Assembly: GCA_963585895.1 (NCBI GenBank)
Contig: OY757912.1
Coordinates: 76,614,215 to 76,678,214, forward strand
From: Sepioteuthis lessoniana
Lineage: Eukaryota; Mollusca; Cephalopoda; Myopsida; Loliginidae
DNA length: 64,000 nt
Direction of reading: 5' to 3'
Numbering within the stretch: position 1 is the stretch's first letter; each line of letters begins with the position of its first letter. The notes below the pieces were generated by a model. That model was not told the origin of the DNA. It saw nothing but the letters and a program-made list of their open reading frames with translations, and did not search any database. The translations under genes were made by a program, and so were the position numbers. This document shows positions 42,917 to 53,684 of the stretch, piece by piece.

Positions 42917-43181
42917 TGGCTTTTATGGTTTGCTTTGATTTGTTTTGATTGTTTTTTTTTCAATGGCGAATCAAACTTAGAGCGTTATTTAATACCAAAA
43001 TAATCCTTGTAGAAGAACAGCAGTGCTACTATTGAATCATTAGCTGGAGGAATTAAGTAGGTTCATTACCTTTTCATAGGCCTTAAGTCAGAAAGTAAAT
43101 GTAATAATGCGACGTGAGTTGGTTACCTACTTCGTGGCTGTAGTCCAGCATTTTAGTCATAAAACTACGGAGACTTGACCC
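42917..43181 (-). repeat. SINE D, copy 3
   Basis: Reverse copy: tail 'caatggcgaatcaaactt', body 'gaatcattagctggagg', worn head 'agtcataaaactacgg'. It begins right at the (GAT)n tail of the LINE. Confidence 0.7.
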
Positions 43182-43227
43182 ATGGTTTCATAAATCACAA
43201 ATAATAATTGGGTTTCAATTTTGGTCC

Positions 43228-43450
43228 AGTTCCGTTGTTTAATGGCTATCAAGCTTCGTTGGTTTTTTAATGCCAACACCATAAGTATAGAACAGTTGTC
43301 GTAGTATTTAACCCATAGTTGGGGGAAAAGAGGGTTCATGCTTTTCCCCTAATATAAGTCAGAAATAGATTCTAATAACTGAAGTAGAATTCATAAGTAC
43401 GATGATGTTAGATTCCAGCTCGTTTGCCATGACCCTACGGGGATTTTACT
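43228..43450 (-). repeat. SINE D, copy 4
   Basis: Reverse copy: tail 'atggctatcaagcttcg', body 'acccatagttgggggaa', and head region 'gattccagctcg'. It stands in tandem with copy 3. Confidence 0.7.
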
Positions 43451-43639
43451 CACTATTTAACCAATATATTATCAAGTATTCCTAACTAATATGGATACTT
43501 TCAAATATCAGTTGGGTTTTATCATGAAATATTTCCTTTAAAAAAAAAACAATTCTGACTGTACATTTTATACTTCCAATGTTTTGAACGCAGTTGGAAA
43601 TTACCAGAAAAAAGAGTCCCTTCATCAGTTATTCTTTTT

Positions 43640-43905
43640 TCAGGAATTCTAATATTTCGCCTCTACACTGAATGTGCTGCTTTGACATGATATATTGTGG
43701 GATTTTAAGAATAATAAAAATGCCACAGAATCATGTAAAATAATATGCAGTGTTTATGGTCAAAGTGTCATTACTGACCGCCAAATTCGAGACTGGTTTT
43801 CAAAGTTTCTTTCTTGCTATAAGTCTCTGAGAACTGAAGCCTGACCAGGACTTTCATCAAACCTCGATTAAGATCCTTTAAAAGAATTAGTGGAATGTAA
43901 CCCGG
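43640..43905 (+). pseudogene. Mariner transposase N-terminus, cut by SINE C
   Basis: Plus-strand reading gives 'NATESCKIICSVYGQSVITD', 'RQIRDWFSKF' and then 'LKELVECNP'. This is the first helix-turn-helix and linker of a mariner-type transposase, which binds the terminal inverted repeats. A stop lies in the 'EAxPGLSS' segment. The reading is lost at SINE C and a short continuation, 'DPRKSTRELT', appears at 44165-44195. No catalytic domain follows. The family differs from the mariner at 17.7-18.6 kb. Confidence 0.65.
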
Positions 43906-44157
43906 TTCATTGTCCCTGTGGGTAGAGTGTTCGCCAATGATCCGGGAGACCTGGGTTCAATCCCCGGTCGCGTCATACCAAAGACTTTAAAAATGGTACT
44001 TGATACCTCCTTGCTTAACACTCAGCAATATAAGGTATGTATCGAGGGTAAAGTGGAGCAATCAAGGGAAAGGAGTAGCACCCTCTTCTACACTTCGGTG
44101 TAGAAGCTATTGAAAAGGGAGCCCTTTGGTCGCCCTCGACTACGGTCACCAACTTAC
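43906..44157 (+). repeat. SINE C, copy 3, inserted in a mariner relic
   Basis: The head 'ggtagagtgttcgccaatg' with B box 'gggttcaatcccc' starts the SINE, and it ends 'cgactacggtcaccaac'. It is well preserved. It separates 'ECNP' and 'DPRKSTREL' of the mariner reading. Confidence 0.85.
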
Positions 44158-44159
44158 TT

Positions 44160-44605
44160 TGATCCACGCAAAAGTACTCGAGAATTGACTTCAACACATC
44201 CCAATCCACAATCTTCTACAACTAGAAAGAATTATTTTCTTATAAAAGCGAAACAAGGTTTTTTTTCCAATTGATGAGTGCATGGCGTTTTCCGTTTTGG
44301 TTTTTCGAAAATATTCATACTCAATTTTACTTTCTTTTCAAAGGCAGCAGATTGGGATGTATTGGAGTCAAGTGTCAATTCAGTAATAATCACACAAAAA
44401 ATATATTTTGGATTTAGGCTAATCTGTTCTACCCCATCCATCTTATTCACAAGATCTTCCATCAAGGGATTTCCAAGCTGCTCGATCTTTAAAGAATGCT
44501 CTAAAGGCCAAATATTTTCTCAACAAGATCAGGTGAAAAACGATTACAAACTCTTCAAGAGTTCGAAACCAGCTTAATTTTACTCGAGACGAATAAACAA
44601 ACAGC
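44160..44605. other. Mariner remnant and unrecognised sequence
   Basis: 44165-44215 continues the mariner helix-turn-helix on the plus strand. The minus strand at about 44300-44405 ('ELTLDSNTSQSA') looks like another mariner helix-turn-helix piece in the opposite direction. The rest is not recognised. Confidence 0.45.
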
Positions 44606-44610
44606 ATGAT

Positions 44611-45235
44611 AAAGGAATACATATTAAAGATAGGAGTATATACTTACAAAGTCACTTCTTCGCCTTTAAAAACCAATCTATTTTAATTAGAGACCGTTTT
44701 ATTTTGTGCTCTTTCATTTATTTAATTTGCAAGATATTTCTGTTTATTTATTTCCGATGTTGTGTGAAATGGAACTGATTTGGTTTATTTTGACAGTGTT
44801 CTAGCTAAAAAAAAAAACTTTTTTTTTTATCATGCTATCTTCTCCGGTGTAACTATTTATCGTATCTTTTAGAACATGGCAGTGTATTGATTCTCATTCA
44901 TGAGAGTGGAATCTTGAAAAACAAGACGATGGGGAAGATGGAAATAAATAAATGATTTTAATTTAACAGTGCTGCCTTTGAAATTTAAAAGACAATATTT
45001 TCCTTTTATATAATCATTTCAACTCTGAAATAAACAATTTTAGCCATTATTTACGAGATGTTGCTTCGTCTAGTGGCTGCTTTTTGATCAAAACTTTCAA
45101 AATCGAATACAGTTTTACATCTCTCGGATATTCAATCAAGAAAGTTGGGATAAAAGGCGGGGATAAGATTAAGAAAAGGCAAATAAAATTTCATATAGAT
45201 AATATACAATGATTTAAGATGGTTACTAAAACATG
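44611..45235 (+). repeat. Large inverted repeat, left arm
   Basis: The arm starts 'aaaggaatacatattaaag' and continues through 'caaagtcacttcttcgcc', 'ggaatcttgaaaaacaag' and 'cgaatacagttttacatc' to 'gatttaagatggtta'. Each landmark has its reverse complement, in reverse order, at 46055-46705. Similarity is moderate (estimated by eye at about 75-85%). Confidence 0.85.
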
Positions 45236-45354
45236 ATAAATTGCAAGAAGAGATTGAAAATAATGGTGAATATACGATTGGTTGATAGCAATTAATTTAT
45301 GACTAGATCATGTTTTGCTAAAACGAAAATTATGTTCGAGTTAAACTAATAATG

Positions 45355-45590
45355 GAACCCTAATTAGTACTACAATTCTGGATCAAAATGAACCTGGTGG
45401 TCACGGCAATGAATGGATACTTAACACTCACCAAAGTTTCAGAAACGGTTATTCACCATCAGATGCACAGTAGTGCCATACGCTGGAATAACTTTTTGAT
45501 GAACGAGGGGGTCTTATCCCCCTTCAGTAGATACAGTAAGTTAATTCTAAGACCCACCAACAAGGCAAGCATCTATTTCTTTTAATCTTC
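45355..45590 (-). repeat. Family A head fragment, old
   Basis: 'caccatcagatgcacag' and 'gggggtcttatccccc' mark a worn reverse head, lying in the spacer of the large inverted repeat. Confidence 0.5.
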
Positions 45591-45680
45591 ATCCAACAGT
45601 TTATGATAGGTTTAATTAAATGAAACCCGAACTCGCTTACGATTTCGCGGGAAAATAGACGTCGCCATAACTAAGTCGTC

Positions 45681-46006
45681 TCCGGTATTACTAAACCATA
45701 TTTACCCAAACCCTCCGCTCGGGCAGGATATGACACAAGGTCAATTTTTAAGCGGAGCTTATCAGGTGTGAATTCAGAGTTTTCCCTCCCCTAAACTAGT
45801 TGCCTCACCAAGGCTGAAGAACCAAGTCTGCCCTGCTATTTACCCATAGCTGGAGGGAGATATAATTGGATTCATACCTTTCCCAAGGGTATTAGTGCTT
45901 TGTGAAACGCAATCAGTCTCATCCGGTATTTGAACTCATGTCGCCGTGTCCATTTCCTACGACGATAAATATTACACCACGGGCACCTCCAGTATTACTA
46001 AACGAT
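45681..46006 (-). repeat. SINE B, copy 3, with 19-bp target duplication
   Basis: The SINE proper is 45700-45987. Flanks 'tccggtattactaaaccat' (45681-45699) and 'tccagtattactaaacgat' (45988-46006) match at 17 of 19 positions. The minus-strand head is 'ggtgcccgtggtgtaata'. It lies in the spacer of the large inverted repeat and therefore entered after that structure formed or within its loop. Confidence 0.95.
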
Positions 46007-46054
46007 CGCACAAATCTAAGGTCAGTTTGACATCTTATATTTTGAATATTTACA

Positions 46055-46705
46055 TTGTCTTGTTTTCTACTGTTTTAATAACCATCTTAAATCATTTGCA
46101 TATTATCTATATGAATTTTTTATCAGAGTTTCCTTAATTAATTACATTGCTGCATTTTATCACAACTTTCTAGATTTAATATCCGAGATATGTAGAACTG
46201 TATTCGATTTTGAAAGTTGTGATCAGAAAGCAGCAACTAAACGAAGAAAAGTCTCGTAAATATGGGTAAAAATTCTTTATTTCAGAGTCAAAATGATAAA
46301 AAATATAAAAGGAAAATATTGTCCTTTAAATTTCAAAGTATCACAGTGATAAGTACATCACGAAATTAAATAATTTGTTTATTTTCATCTTCCTCATCGA
46401 CTTGTTTTTCAAGATTCCACTTTCATGAAAGTGTATTGATTGTTCTAAAAGATATGATAAGTAGTTGCACCAGAGAAGATGGTGTGATTAAAAAAGGGTT
46501 TTTTTGTAGCTAAACTGTGTCAAAATAAACCAAATCAGTTCAATTTCTCACCACATCAGAAACAAATAAACAGAGATGTCTTGTAAATTAAATAAATGAA
46601 AGAACACAAAACAAAGCGGTCACTAATTAAAATAGATTGGTTTTTAAAAGCGAAGAAGTGACTTTGTAAGAATATACTCCTGTCTTTAATATATACTCCT
46701 TTTTT
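46055..46705 (-). repeat. Large inverted repeat, right arm
   Basis: Reverse counterpart of 44611-45235, ending 'ctttaatatatactccttt'. The spacer between the arms is about 820 bp and holds an old family A head and SINE B. Confidence 0.85.
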
Positions 46706-46825
46706 TCGTCTTCGTCTTTTCCCGTGTTCTTCTTTCTTATTAACCCATTCTACGTCATTTATGTTTTGCTAAATATATTGATACCTAAAATTCGGATGAG
46801 TTTAAAGCTTTGCAATGTTTTGGTA

Positions 46826-47029
46826 GCGTATGGGGGTAGAGTGTTCGCCAAGGGACCTGGAGACCGGTGTTCGATACCAGTTCGAGTTACACCAAAGACT
46901 CAAAACAATTTACTTGATACCTTCTTGTTTATAAGGCATGTATAAAGTGTAAAGTGGAGCAATCCAGCCAAAAGAGTGACACCGTCCCTTACACATCGGT
47001 GTTGTAACTATTGAAAAGGGAGCCTTTTT
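46826..47029 (+). repeat. SINE C, copy 4, worn
   Basis: 'gggggtagagtgttcgcc' and 'ggtgttcgataccag' are the A and B box regions. The copy ends at 'gaaaagggagcc', before the usual last 30 bp. Confidence 0.8.
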
Positions 47030-47139
47030 ATTTACGTTTAATTGTTGTCTTTCAAAAGAAATTATAGTGATCAGGGTGAGTTGCATGAAGAACCCCTCCA
47101 CACATACCATTACTATTAAGTAATTGCTTTTATCTCCAG

Positions 47140-47850
47140 CCTAGTTAGCTGGGGCTGTAGAATACACCGACTGCACCTCTGCAGAGCGGCAAACCCCTCC
47201 CCACCCACAATGAGTGCCCTGGATATGACACTAAACGATCAGATGGTAAGATTCCAGTGATGCAAGAGCTTTGGGGAATGCAGAGCACCTCTTCATTGCT
47301 ATTGCCCCAAGCTCAACTCAGGCCCGGAATGGTAGCACCTGATAGGGCCCTATCTATGGATTTAATAGAACTAACTGCATACTGATGTTAAATTGAATTG
47401 TTTGAATTAGAACTGTTTGACTAAACTGAATAGCTTCAAATAGAAATGTTTCTGAGAATTAAACTGTTCTTACATTTAAACAGCGTGCTTATGCTAAACT
47501 GAACTGTTTGAAATGTAACTGTTTTTGATATTGAAACTGTACTTACACGAAACTGAATTGTTTGATATTGAACTATTTTGACATTTAACTGTATGTAAAC
47601 TTAACCTCTACTTATACTAAATTGAATTAGCTGGATTAGAACTGTTTGAATAAACTGAATAGCTTGAAATAGAAATGTTTTTGATAATTAAACTGTGTAC
47701 TCATGCTAAACTGAATTGTTTGAAATAGAACTGACTATTTGCATGAAAATGGATTTAGCGTTAAATAACCTACAAAGGTTGATTTTCCATAAAACCCAAA
47801 CAACCAACTAACCTTCGGGTCGACCTCGACCACAGTCGTCAACTTTACTA
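47140..47850 (+). repeat. Family A repeat, long full copy, followed by a SINE C end
   Basis: The head 'agttagctggggctgtag' begins at 47142. Many body units are followed by a tail with worn outer stem (AGCGTT/TTTCCA) but perfect inner AACC/GGTT, ending near 47812. A 38-bp SINE C 3' end ('cttcgggtcgacctcgacc') follows at 47813-47850. Confidence 0.85.
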
Positions 47851-47854
47851 ACCT

Positions 47855-48060
47855 ACGGCACAATTTGGCAGCTCCGAATATTTTGTCGAGTTTGTGAAGG
47901 TGACAAACCACACGGAACTGAGAAACGCCGATTTTGTTTCATAGTCCTCCAGAGATACACACCAGATTTGCCTCTATGGCTTGGAGCACGACCTCAGAAT
48001 CCACAGTTTTTTTAACTTGACCCTGTCTGATTTTCTTGGTTCTGGCAACCCAAGCGAAAT
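47855..48060 (-). pseudogene. Mariner-type transposase helix-turn-helix fragment
   Basis: The minus-strand reading has 'VDSEVVLQAIEAN', a stop after 'VCISGGL', then 'IGVSQFRVVCHLHKLDKI'. This matches the second DNA-binding helix-turn-helix of mariner transposases ('ELGVSQ..VVRHLHKLGK' pattern). No catalytic region follows. It is a different subfamily from the other two mariner relics in the window. Confidence 0.65.
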
Positions 48061-48176
48061 TCATTGACCTACGCAGTTACTGTAATGTATTCAATGTCAT
48101 CTTCATCTTTCGCATAGCAAATGTCTTTATTTGCTTTTTCGGAATAATGGCCCAGTTTGAATACTTAAAGCATCAG

Positions 48177-48670
48177 TGGCCCAGTTGGCTGAGGCTGAAG
48201 GATACACCGACTGCTTCTCTGCTGGGGGTAAGACTCTCCCAATGAGTGTCCTGGATAGGACACTAATTAATCTGATAGTGAGGCTCCAGTAATACTAGAG
48301 ATTTGAGGAATACAGGGTACCTCTTTATTGCCATCGCTCCCAGGATCACTCTGGCCCGGAGAGGTAGCTCCTGATAGGGTCCTATCTATGGGTCAAATAG
48401 AACTAAATTGTGTTCTTATGCTAAACTGAATTGTTTGAAATAGATCTATTTTAACATTTAAACTGCGTACTTATGCTAAACTGAATTGTTTGAAATAGGA
48501 CTGTTTATATGTATAAAAATGGATTTGGAATTAAATAACCTGCAATGGTTGAAATGCCATAAAATCAAACCAAGTTAAATCATATATATTTCATATATAT
48601 GTATAAAAATGGATTTGGCATTAAATAACCTACAATGGTTGATATGCCATATAAACAAACTAAACCTAAC
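48177..48670 (+). repeat. Family A repeat with duplicated tail
   Basis: The head is 'ggcccagttggctgaggctg'. After a short body there are two tails, at about 48515-48570 and 48598-48670, separated by 'catatatatttcatatat'. The second keeps a complete hairpin. Confidence 0.85.
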
Positions 48671-48674
48671 TAAT

Positions 48675-49100
48675 GCTTAACTTCCTGAATTAGACTACTT
48701 TGTTCGTTCATCTATTGGTCTTTCAGATCGGATACAGAGTAAAGCATAGCACAATATATTAGTTCATCAACAGTCATGATACTACCAAACACGATAGGTA
48801 CATACTACTGATTGAAATACTTGAAAACTAGTAAATTGGAAAATATGGTAAAATATTTCACTCGGCCTAGTACATATTTTCATTTTTACTTACACTTACT
48901 TAAAAGTAATACTCGTTGACTATAGAGTTCGATTTTGTATCCAAAGAGTTTTTTTTTTAAATATATATATAGTTATGAATGAAGAAATAAAGCACAGTGT
49001 GGCATAAGCGGCCACTTTCAACCACCGTTCAACTGTCAATGAGGAGAAATCTCACCGTAGATGTCAAAAAAGTCCCCGTCTCATGGCAGAGTTGAAGAAT
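48675..49100. other. Unrecognised AT-rich sequence
   Basis: No feature supported. Confidence 0.4.
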
Positions 49101-49104
49101 TTTT

Positions 49105-49370
49105 AATTTAACTGAGTGTAAACAAATGATTAATACTAAATACAATTATTCTTGTTTGAAAGGAATACTTGAAACCATTCAACTGAGTACAAACGAATGA
49201 TTAATATCAAATTGAATTATTAATGTAAGATTGCAATACCATTTAACTGTTAATTGTTCGAAACGTTACCTCCTAACTATTCATTTTCAAATTATATATA
49301 TATATATATATGCTTTGTCATTAAATTACCTACAAGGGCTTGTTTATATGCCATAAGCCTAACCAGATGA
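49105..49370 (+). repeat. Family A 3' part, subfamily with (TA)n before the tail
   Basis: Body units are followed by (TA)n at about 49290-49312, then 'gctttgtcattaaattacc' and 'tatatgccata'. Almost the same sequence, with the same downstream 'gatgaccacacgcacac', occurs at 58295-58545. Confidence 0.8.
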
Positions 49371-49404
49371 CCACACGCACACAAAAACATATATATATGT
49401 GTGT

Positions 49405-49409
<5 letters not shown>

Positions 49410-49462
<53 letters not shown>
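49410..49462. repeat. (TA)n microsatellite
   Basis: Uninterrupted TA array that abuts the truncated 5' end of the next LINE. Confidence 0.95.
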
Positions 49463-49465
<3 letters not shown>

Positions 49466-50050
49466 TTGAAACTAGTTGACAACTTCACCTACCTAGGAAG
49501 CAGTATCTCATCAACCGAGAACATGAACATGCGAATAGCAAAAGCATGGACAGCTTTAGATAGGCTATCTCTCATAAGGAAGTCAGACCTGACCGATAAA
49601 ATAAAACGCAGTTTTTTTACAAGCAGCGGTCGTGTAGATACTGATGTACTACATGGACGCTAACTAAACGTATGGAGAAAAAGCTTGACGGCAATTACAC
49701 AAGAATGCTGCGAGCAATATTATACAATTTCTGAAGGTAGCACCCCACAAAGCATCCGCTGTAAGGCCACTTACCACACATCACGAAAACTATCAAAGTT
49801 AGACGAACCAGACATGCGGAACACTGCTGGAGAAGTAGGGACGAGCTCATAAGTGACATATTCCAGTGGACCCCTCCACATGAACGAGCAAAGGCAGCAC
49901 AACTAGCTAGAACCTATATACAACAGCTCAGTGCCGATACAAGATATAGCCTTGAAGACCTACCGGGAGCGATGGACGATAGAGAGGGGAGGCGGGAGAG
50001 GGCAGGGATACCCGTGCTGGTGGCATGACATGATGATGATATATATATAT
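49463..50050 (+). mobile_element. ATGATG-LINE 3' half, 5'-truncated at (TA)n
   Basis: It opens at 'gaaactagttgacaacttc' ('KLVDNFTYLGSSISSTENM'). The frame is later shifted, but 'KKLDGNYTRMLRAIL', 'RRTRHAEHCWRS' and the last block are readable. It ends in ATGATG then (TA)n near 50040. Confidence 0.85.
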
Positions 50051-50790
50051 ATATATATACATGTGTGTGTATTTGTGTGTGTTAAAAAAGATAACACGAG
50101 AGAAAGAGAGATGATGGTGACAATGATAATGTCGACAGTAGATAGAGTGACAATATTTACATTTTCCATATTGATACAATCCTGACTATTAAAATATTTT
50201 TTCCAGAGTAAATAGAGATTGTTAATAAATTTGCATTGGTTTTTACTGGTGTTGTGGGAAAAAAACTGCTGGTGTCATTTTATGAAGAAGAAGAAGAAGA
50301 AGAAGAAGAAGAAGAAGAAGAAGAAGAAGAAGAAGAAGAAGAAGAAAGAAAAAAAGAAAGAAAGATAGAAAAAAAGAAAGAAAAGGGTCGATCCTATCCA
50401 TATTGAGACTTGTGACATTGTAAACGCAGTGATGCTGGGTGTGAGTTTTTGACCTTAAAGCAATATCTACAATAATGTCTATATGAGAGCCAGAATGTTA
50501 TTACGGTAACAGAAACAACGATGAAGATATGTGAACATGTGCACTTGTTCTCGTACCAAGGGATCACTAAAGGAGGACAAAAAGAGAGACTGGAATGAAA
50601 ATCATACTTACTGCTGTATTGATCCATTCAAGAATACGGTTAATATCTATAACGGCTATCGCATAAGGGATCAGCAAATTTCTCTAGTCCTCAGTTATGA
50701 AAACTTGAGACTGAAAATTCCGTTGAACGTCATATTTTAATTAAGAAAGACCTGGAATATTTGGAACACACGGTTGTTTTGTAGATTCTT
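50051..50790. repeat. Spacer with a long (GAA)n array
   Basis: (GAA)n at about 50283-50345 grades into GAAA-type repeats to 50385. The rest is unrecognised. Confidence 0.75.
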
Positions 50791-50792
50791 AG

Positions 50793-51325
50793 GTCGGTTG
50801 GTTGTTTGGTGTTTTATGGCATATTTAATGTTTAGTCCTGTTTTCATATTTATATAATTAGCTTGCATATAGTTTGTAGATAACTTTATTTTTAAATGAG
50901 TTGGCAAATCACATGTTTTGCGCAGAGTAAAATGGTTTCAAGTATTGCTATTTAACTCTAAAACTCGGTTTAATGCTAATCAGTTCCTCGTACGATATTA
51001 AATAGTTTCAAGAATTTCTATTCAACATAAATAATTCTATTTATTCAGTATTCCTATGTAAAAGAAATACTTCGAACACGGCGGCAATAATCCTTAGTAA
51101 ATAATGGAAAAGTTCTTTTTGAGCCACAGTTACAATTAATATCGGTCAGAGTGGACTTGAGAGTAATGGCAATAAGGGGCAAACCACATTCCCCCAAACT
51201 CTTGGACTAAAGCCTCAGCCTCAGTTTCTAATGTCATACCCAGGGCACTTTTTGATGGGGTGGGGGGTTAATACATCTCTGCCCATATACAGTCAGCGTA
51301 TTATACAGCCTCAGCTGACAGGACG
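50793..51325 (-). repeat. Family A repeat, diverged
   Basis: Reverse tail 'ggttgtttggtgttttatgg' with a damaged hairpin is followed by body units. The head includes 'ggtcagagtggacttgag' and 'tatacagcctcagctgac'. Confidence 0.75.
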
Positions 51326-51329
51326 GAAC

Positions 51330-51377
51330 ACATACGCAGCAGCATTTGAAGTATGTATATATTTGCACTATCAGTGT

Positions 51378-51436
<59 letters not shown>

Positions 51437-51567
51437 CACATCTTAAATAACAGACCCGACGAAACACAATGAATAGTATTTTTGAATTCAGTATAAAATG
51501 ACGATCTTATATCACTTGATATACCTTGGACCTTTGGAAAGAAATTTAACGAAGGTCAGTGTTGTCG

Positions 51568-51610
<43 letters not shown>

Positions 51611-51720
51611 GAAATAAGTGGGAAAATGGATAACTCAAACACTTACAACGGGTTTAGTGGTGATATTTGGGTTTTTTTATTAACATAAGAACTATAAAAA
51701 TTTTGGCATTTTTGCACTCA
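51330..51720. other. Spacer with two (TA)n arrays
   Basis: (TA)n at about 51383-51434 and 51570-51606; nothing else recognised. Confidence 0.6.
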
Positions 51721-51724
51721 ATAC

Positions 51725-52036
51725 TAACATCATCATCATCATCATCATCTCGTGCTGGCAGCACGGATATCCCTGACCCTCACTCGCCACTCCTCCCTAT
51801 CGTTCATCGCCCTAGGTAGGTCTTCAGGACAACAACCTGTATCCTCACATAGCTGCTGAATGTACGTTCGTGCTGGTCGTCCTGCTTTTGCGCGGCCATG
51901 TGTGGGGATCCATAAGAGTACATCTCTTATGAGTTCATCTCTGCTTCTCCAGCAATGTCCTGCATGTCTGGTTCGCCTAACTTGAATAGTTTTCGTGATA
52001 GGGGGCAGGTGGCCGTTCAGTTGGTGTCTTGTGGGA
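51725..52036 (-). mobile_element. ATGATG-LINE 3' end
   Basis: It begins with (ATC)n at about 51729-51749, which is (GAT)n on the element strand. The C-terminal block then reads back to 'cccacaagacaccaactg'. It belongs with 52443-52775. Confidence 0.85.
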
Positions 52037-52442
52037 ATTTTTTCCTAAATTTCTGTTGTCTTTTTCTTTTGTTTTTTTTTTTTCATTCTTCCTTTCATTT
52101 CAGTTACTCCATATAGTCAATGTCCTTGAAGAAACAGGATACGCCTGAACTCTTGCTCCCCTTCATTTCCTCTTTCTTCTTTATTTCTCTAAAACCTCTT
52201 TCTCACTGAAATTAATTGGCTTCTATCAAGTCAAACCTCTGATGAAACCCAATACACTTCGGTGCAAACTAGCGCCGACTATCTCCCCAGACAGTCACAG
52301 GCAAAACCCATATTAATCTCAACCACCATCACTCAAACCTACATCTATTTCCCTCTTTGCTCTTTCGCTTATCTATCACGTGTCTTTCGACCCTTTCCCA
52401 TCCTTTATACCTTTTACGTAAATTTTCCTCATATGCTAAAGT
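52037..52442. other. Pyrimidine-rich ~400-bp segment replacing part of the LINE
   Basis: It lies between two parts of one reverse-oriented ATGATG-LINE. By comparison with 5970-7045, roughly 190 bp of LINE sequence are missing here. The segment is rich in C and T and matches no family. Confidence 0.6.
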
Positions 52443-52775
52443 GTAGAAAACAGGTCTGACTTCTATATGACCGAAAGGCTCTTGATAGCTGTTCATGCCT
52501 GTCGATGTCTATCTTGGTTGGTGAGACACTGCTTCTTAGGTAGGTGAACTTGTCAACTAGTTTCAGAGAGCTACTGTTAAGTTTGGAGATGTCGTCTGTT
52601 TGATTAAAGCACATATATTCCGTCTTGTGTGCATTGACATGGAGGCCCATGCCTGCAGCGGCTCGTTCCAGATTATGTACCCGCGTTTCGGCTTAGGTGG
52701 GTGCCTTTACCAGAAGCGCTATATCATCAGCGCAGTCCGTGTCGGTAATTGTTTTTGCGTGGTACCTTCTGCTCA
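52443..52775 (-). pseudogene. ATGATG-LINE RT fragment
   Basis: Minus strand: 'TITDTDCADDIAL' (YADD changed to CADD), 'GMGLHVNAHKTEYMCFNQT' and 'SLKLVDKFTYLRSS', ending at 'SYRSQT'. The Tyr to Cys change in the catalytic box and the broken frame make it inactive. Confidence 0.8.
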
Positions 52776-52961
52776 TTCTAATTTGACAATAATTTTATTT
52801 CTATTTAACATTGACGTTATTTTATAAGTTACTTTATTTCAACTGCTGGAGGAACATCTTGAATTATAAAGTCCATTCCAACAGTTTTTATTTTATTTAT
52901 TTTTTTTTTTTTTTTTATCTTAGCATTGTTAACAGTAATAGTGGTAGTGGCAATTATTTGT

Positions 52962-53189
52962 TGTTTTATGACATACCAACCTTCTTGGGTTAATTAATGC
53001 CATATCTATAATTCTAGATGAACTCTAATTGTACTATTTAACCCATAACTGAGAGGATAAGGGGGGGTTCATACCTTACCAAAAGGTATTTGTACGAAAG
53101 TGAACCTAATAGCTGGACTGGAGTTCGAACTAACTTACAACCATTCAGCAGTCCAGTGTTTTGACCATTACACCGCAAGGACACCCCCA
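52962..53189 (-). repeat. SINE D, copy 5
   Basis: Reverse copy with tail 'ttatgacataccaacctt', body 'aacccataactgagagg', reverse B box 'ggagttcgaacta' and head 'ccattacaccgcaaggac'. Confidence 0.85.
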
Positions 53190-53194
53190 CCGCG

Positions 53195-53645
53195 GTAATC
53201 GCAAGGGTTTCCTTTTTTTTTTTAATATGTAACATATACGTATACGTGTTTCTGTATGTTTTTGATAAATCACGAAAGTAAAATCAGTCTTTCTTATATT
53301 TAAATAAAGTATTATTAAGAATAAAATTAAAGAAAAAATTTCTCGGAAGCCATGTGGTCGAAATTTTATGCACACGTAATTGGACTGTATCCAAATATAA
53401 ATAAATGAAATCTGTTTAGAAACTAGAAAGACGGATAACTAAACTGGATTTCCTTTATCTTTTGAAATAGTGCCGCTGCAGTCCAAGTCCAAAAGAAACT
53501 CGCTTGAAAAATTGTTTATCAGTGAGAAATCAATAAGGAAAAAGATGCAACATACATGGGAATGTAAGATTAAGCTCCACAAGCTCAGGTTGAAATAAAA
53601 TAAAGACCGTTTGAGCGGTAATTATCAAGAAATTTTGAAGTTTTA
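53195..53645. other. Unrecognised AT-rich sequence
   Basis: No feature supported. Confidence 0.4.
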
Positions 53646-53648
53646 AAG

Positions 53649-53682
<34 letters not shown>

Positions 53683-53684
<2 letters not shown>

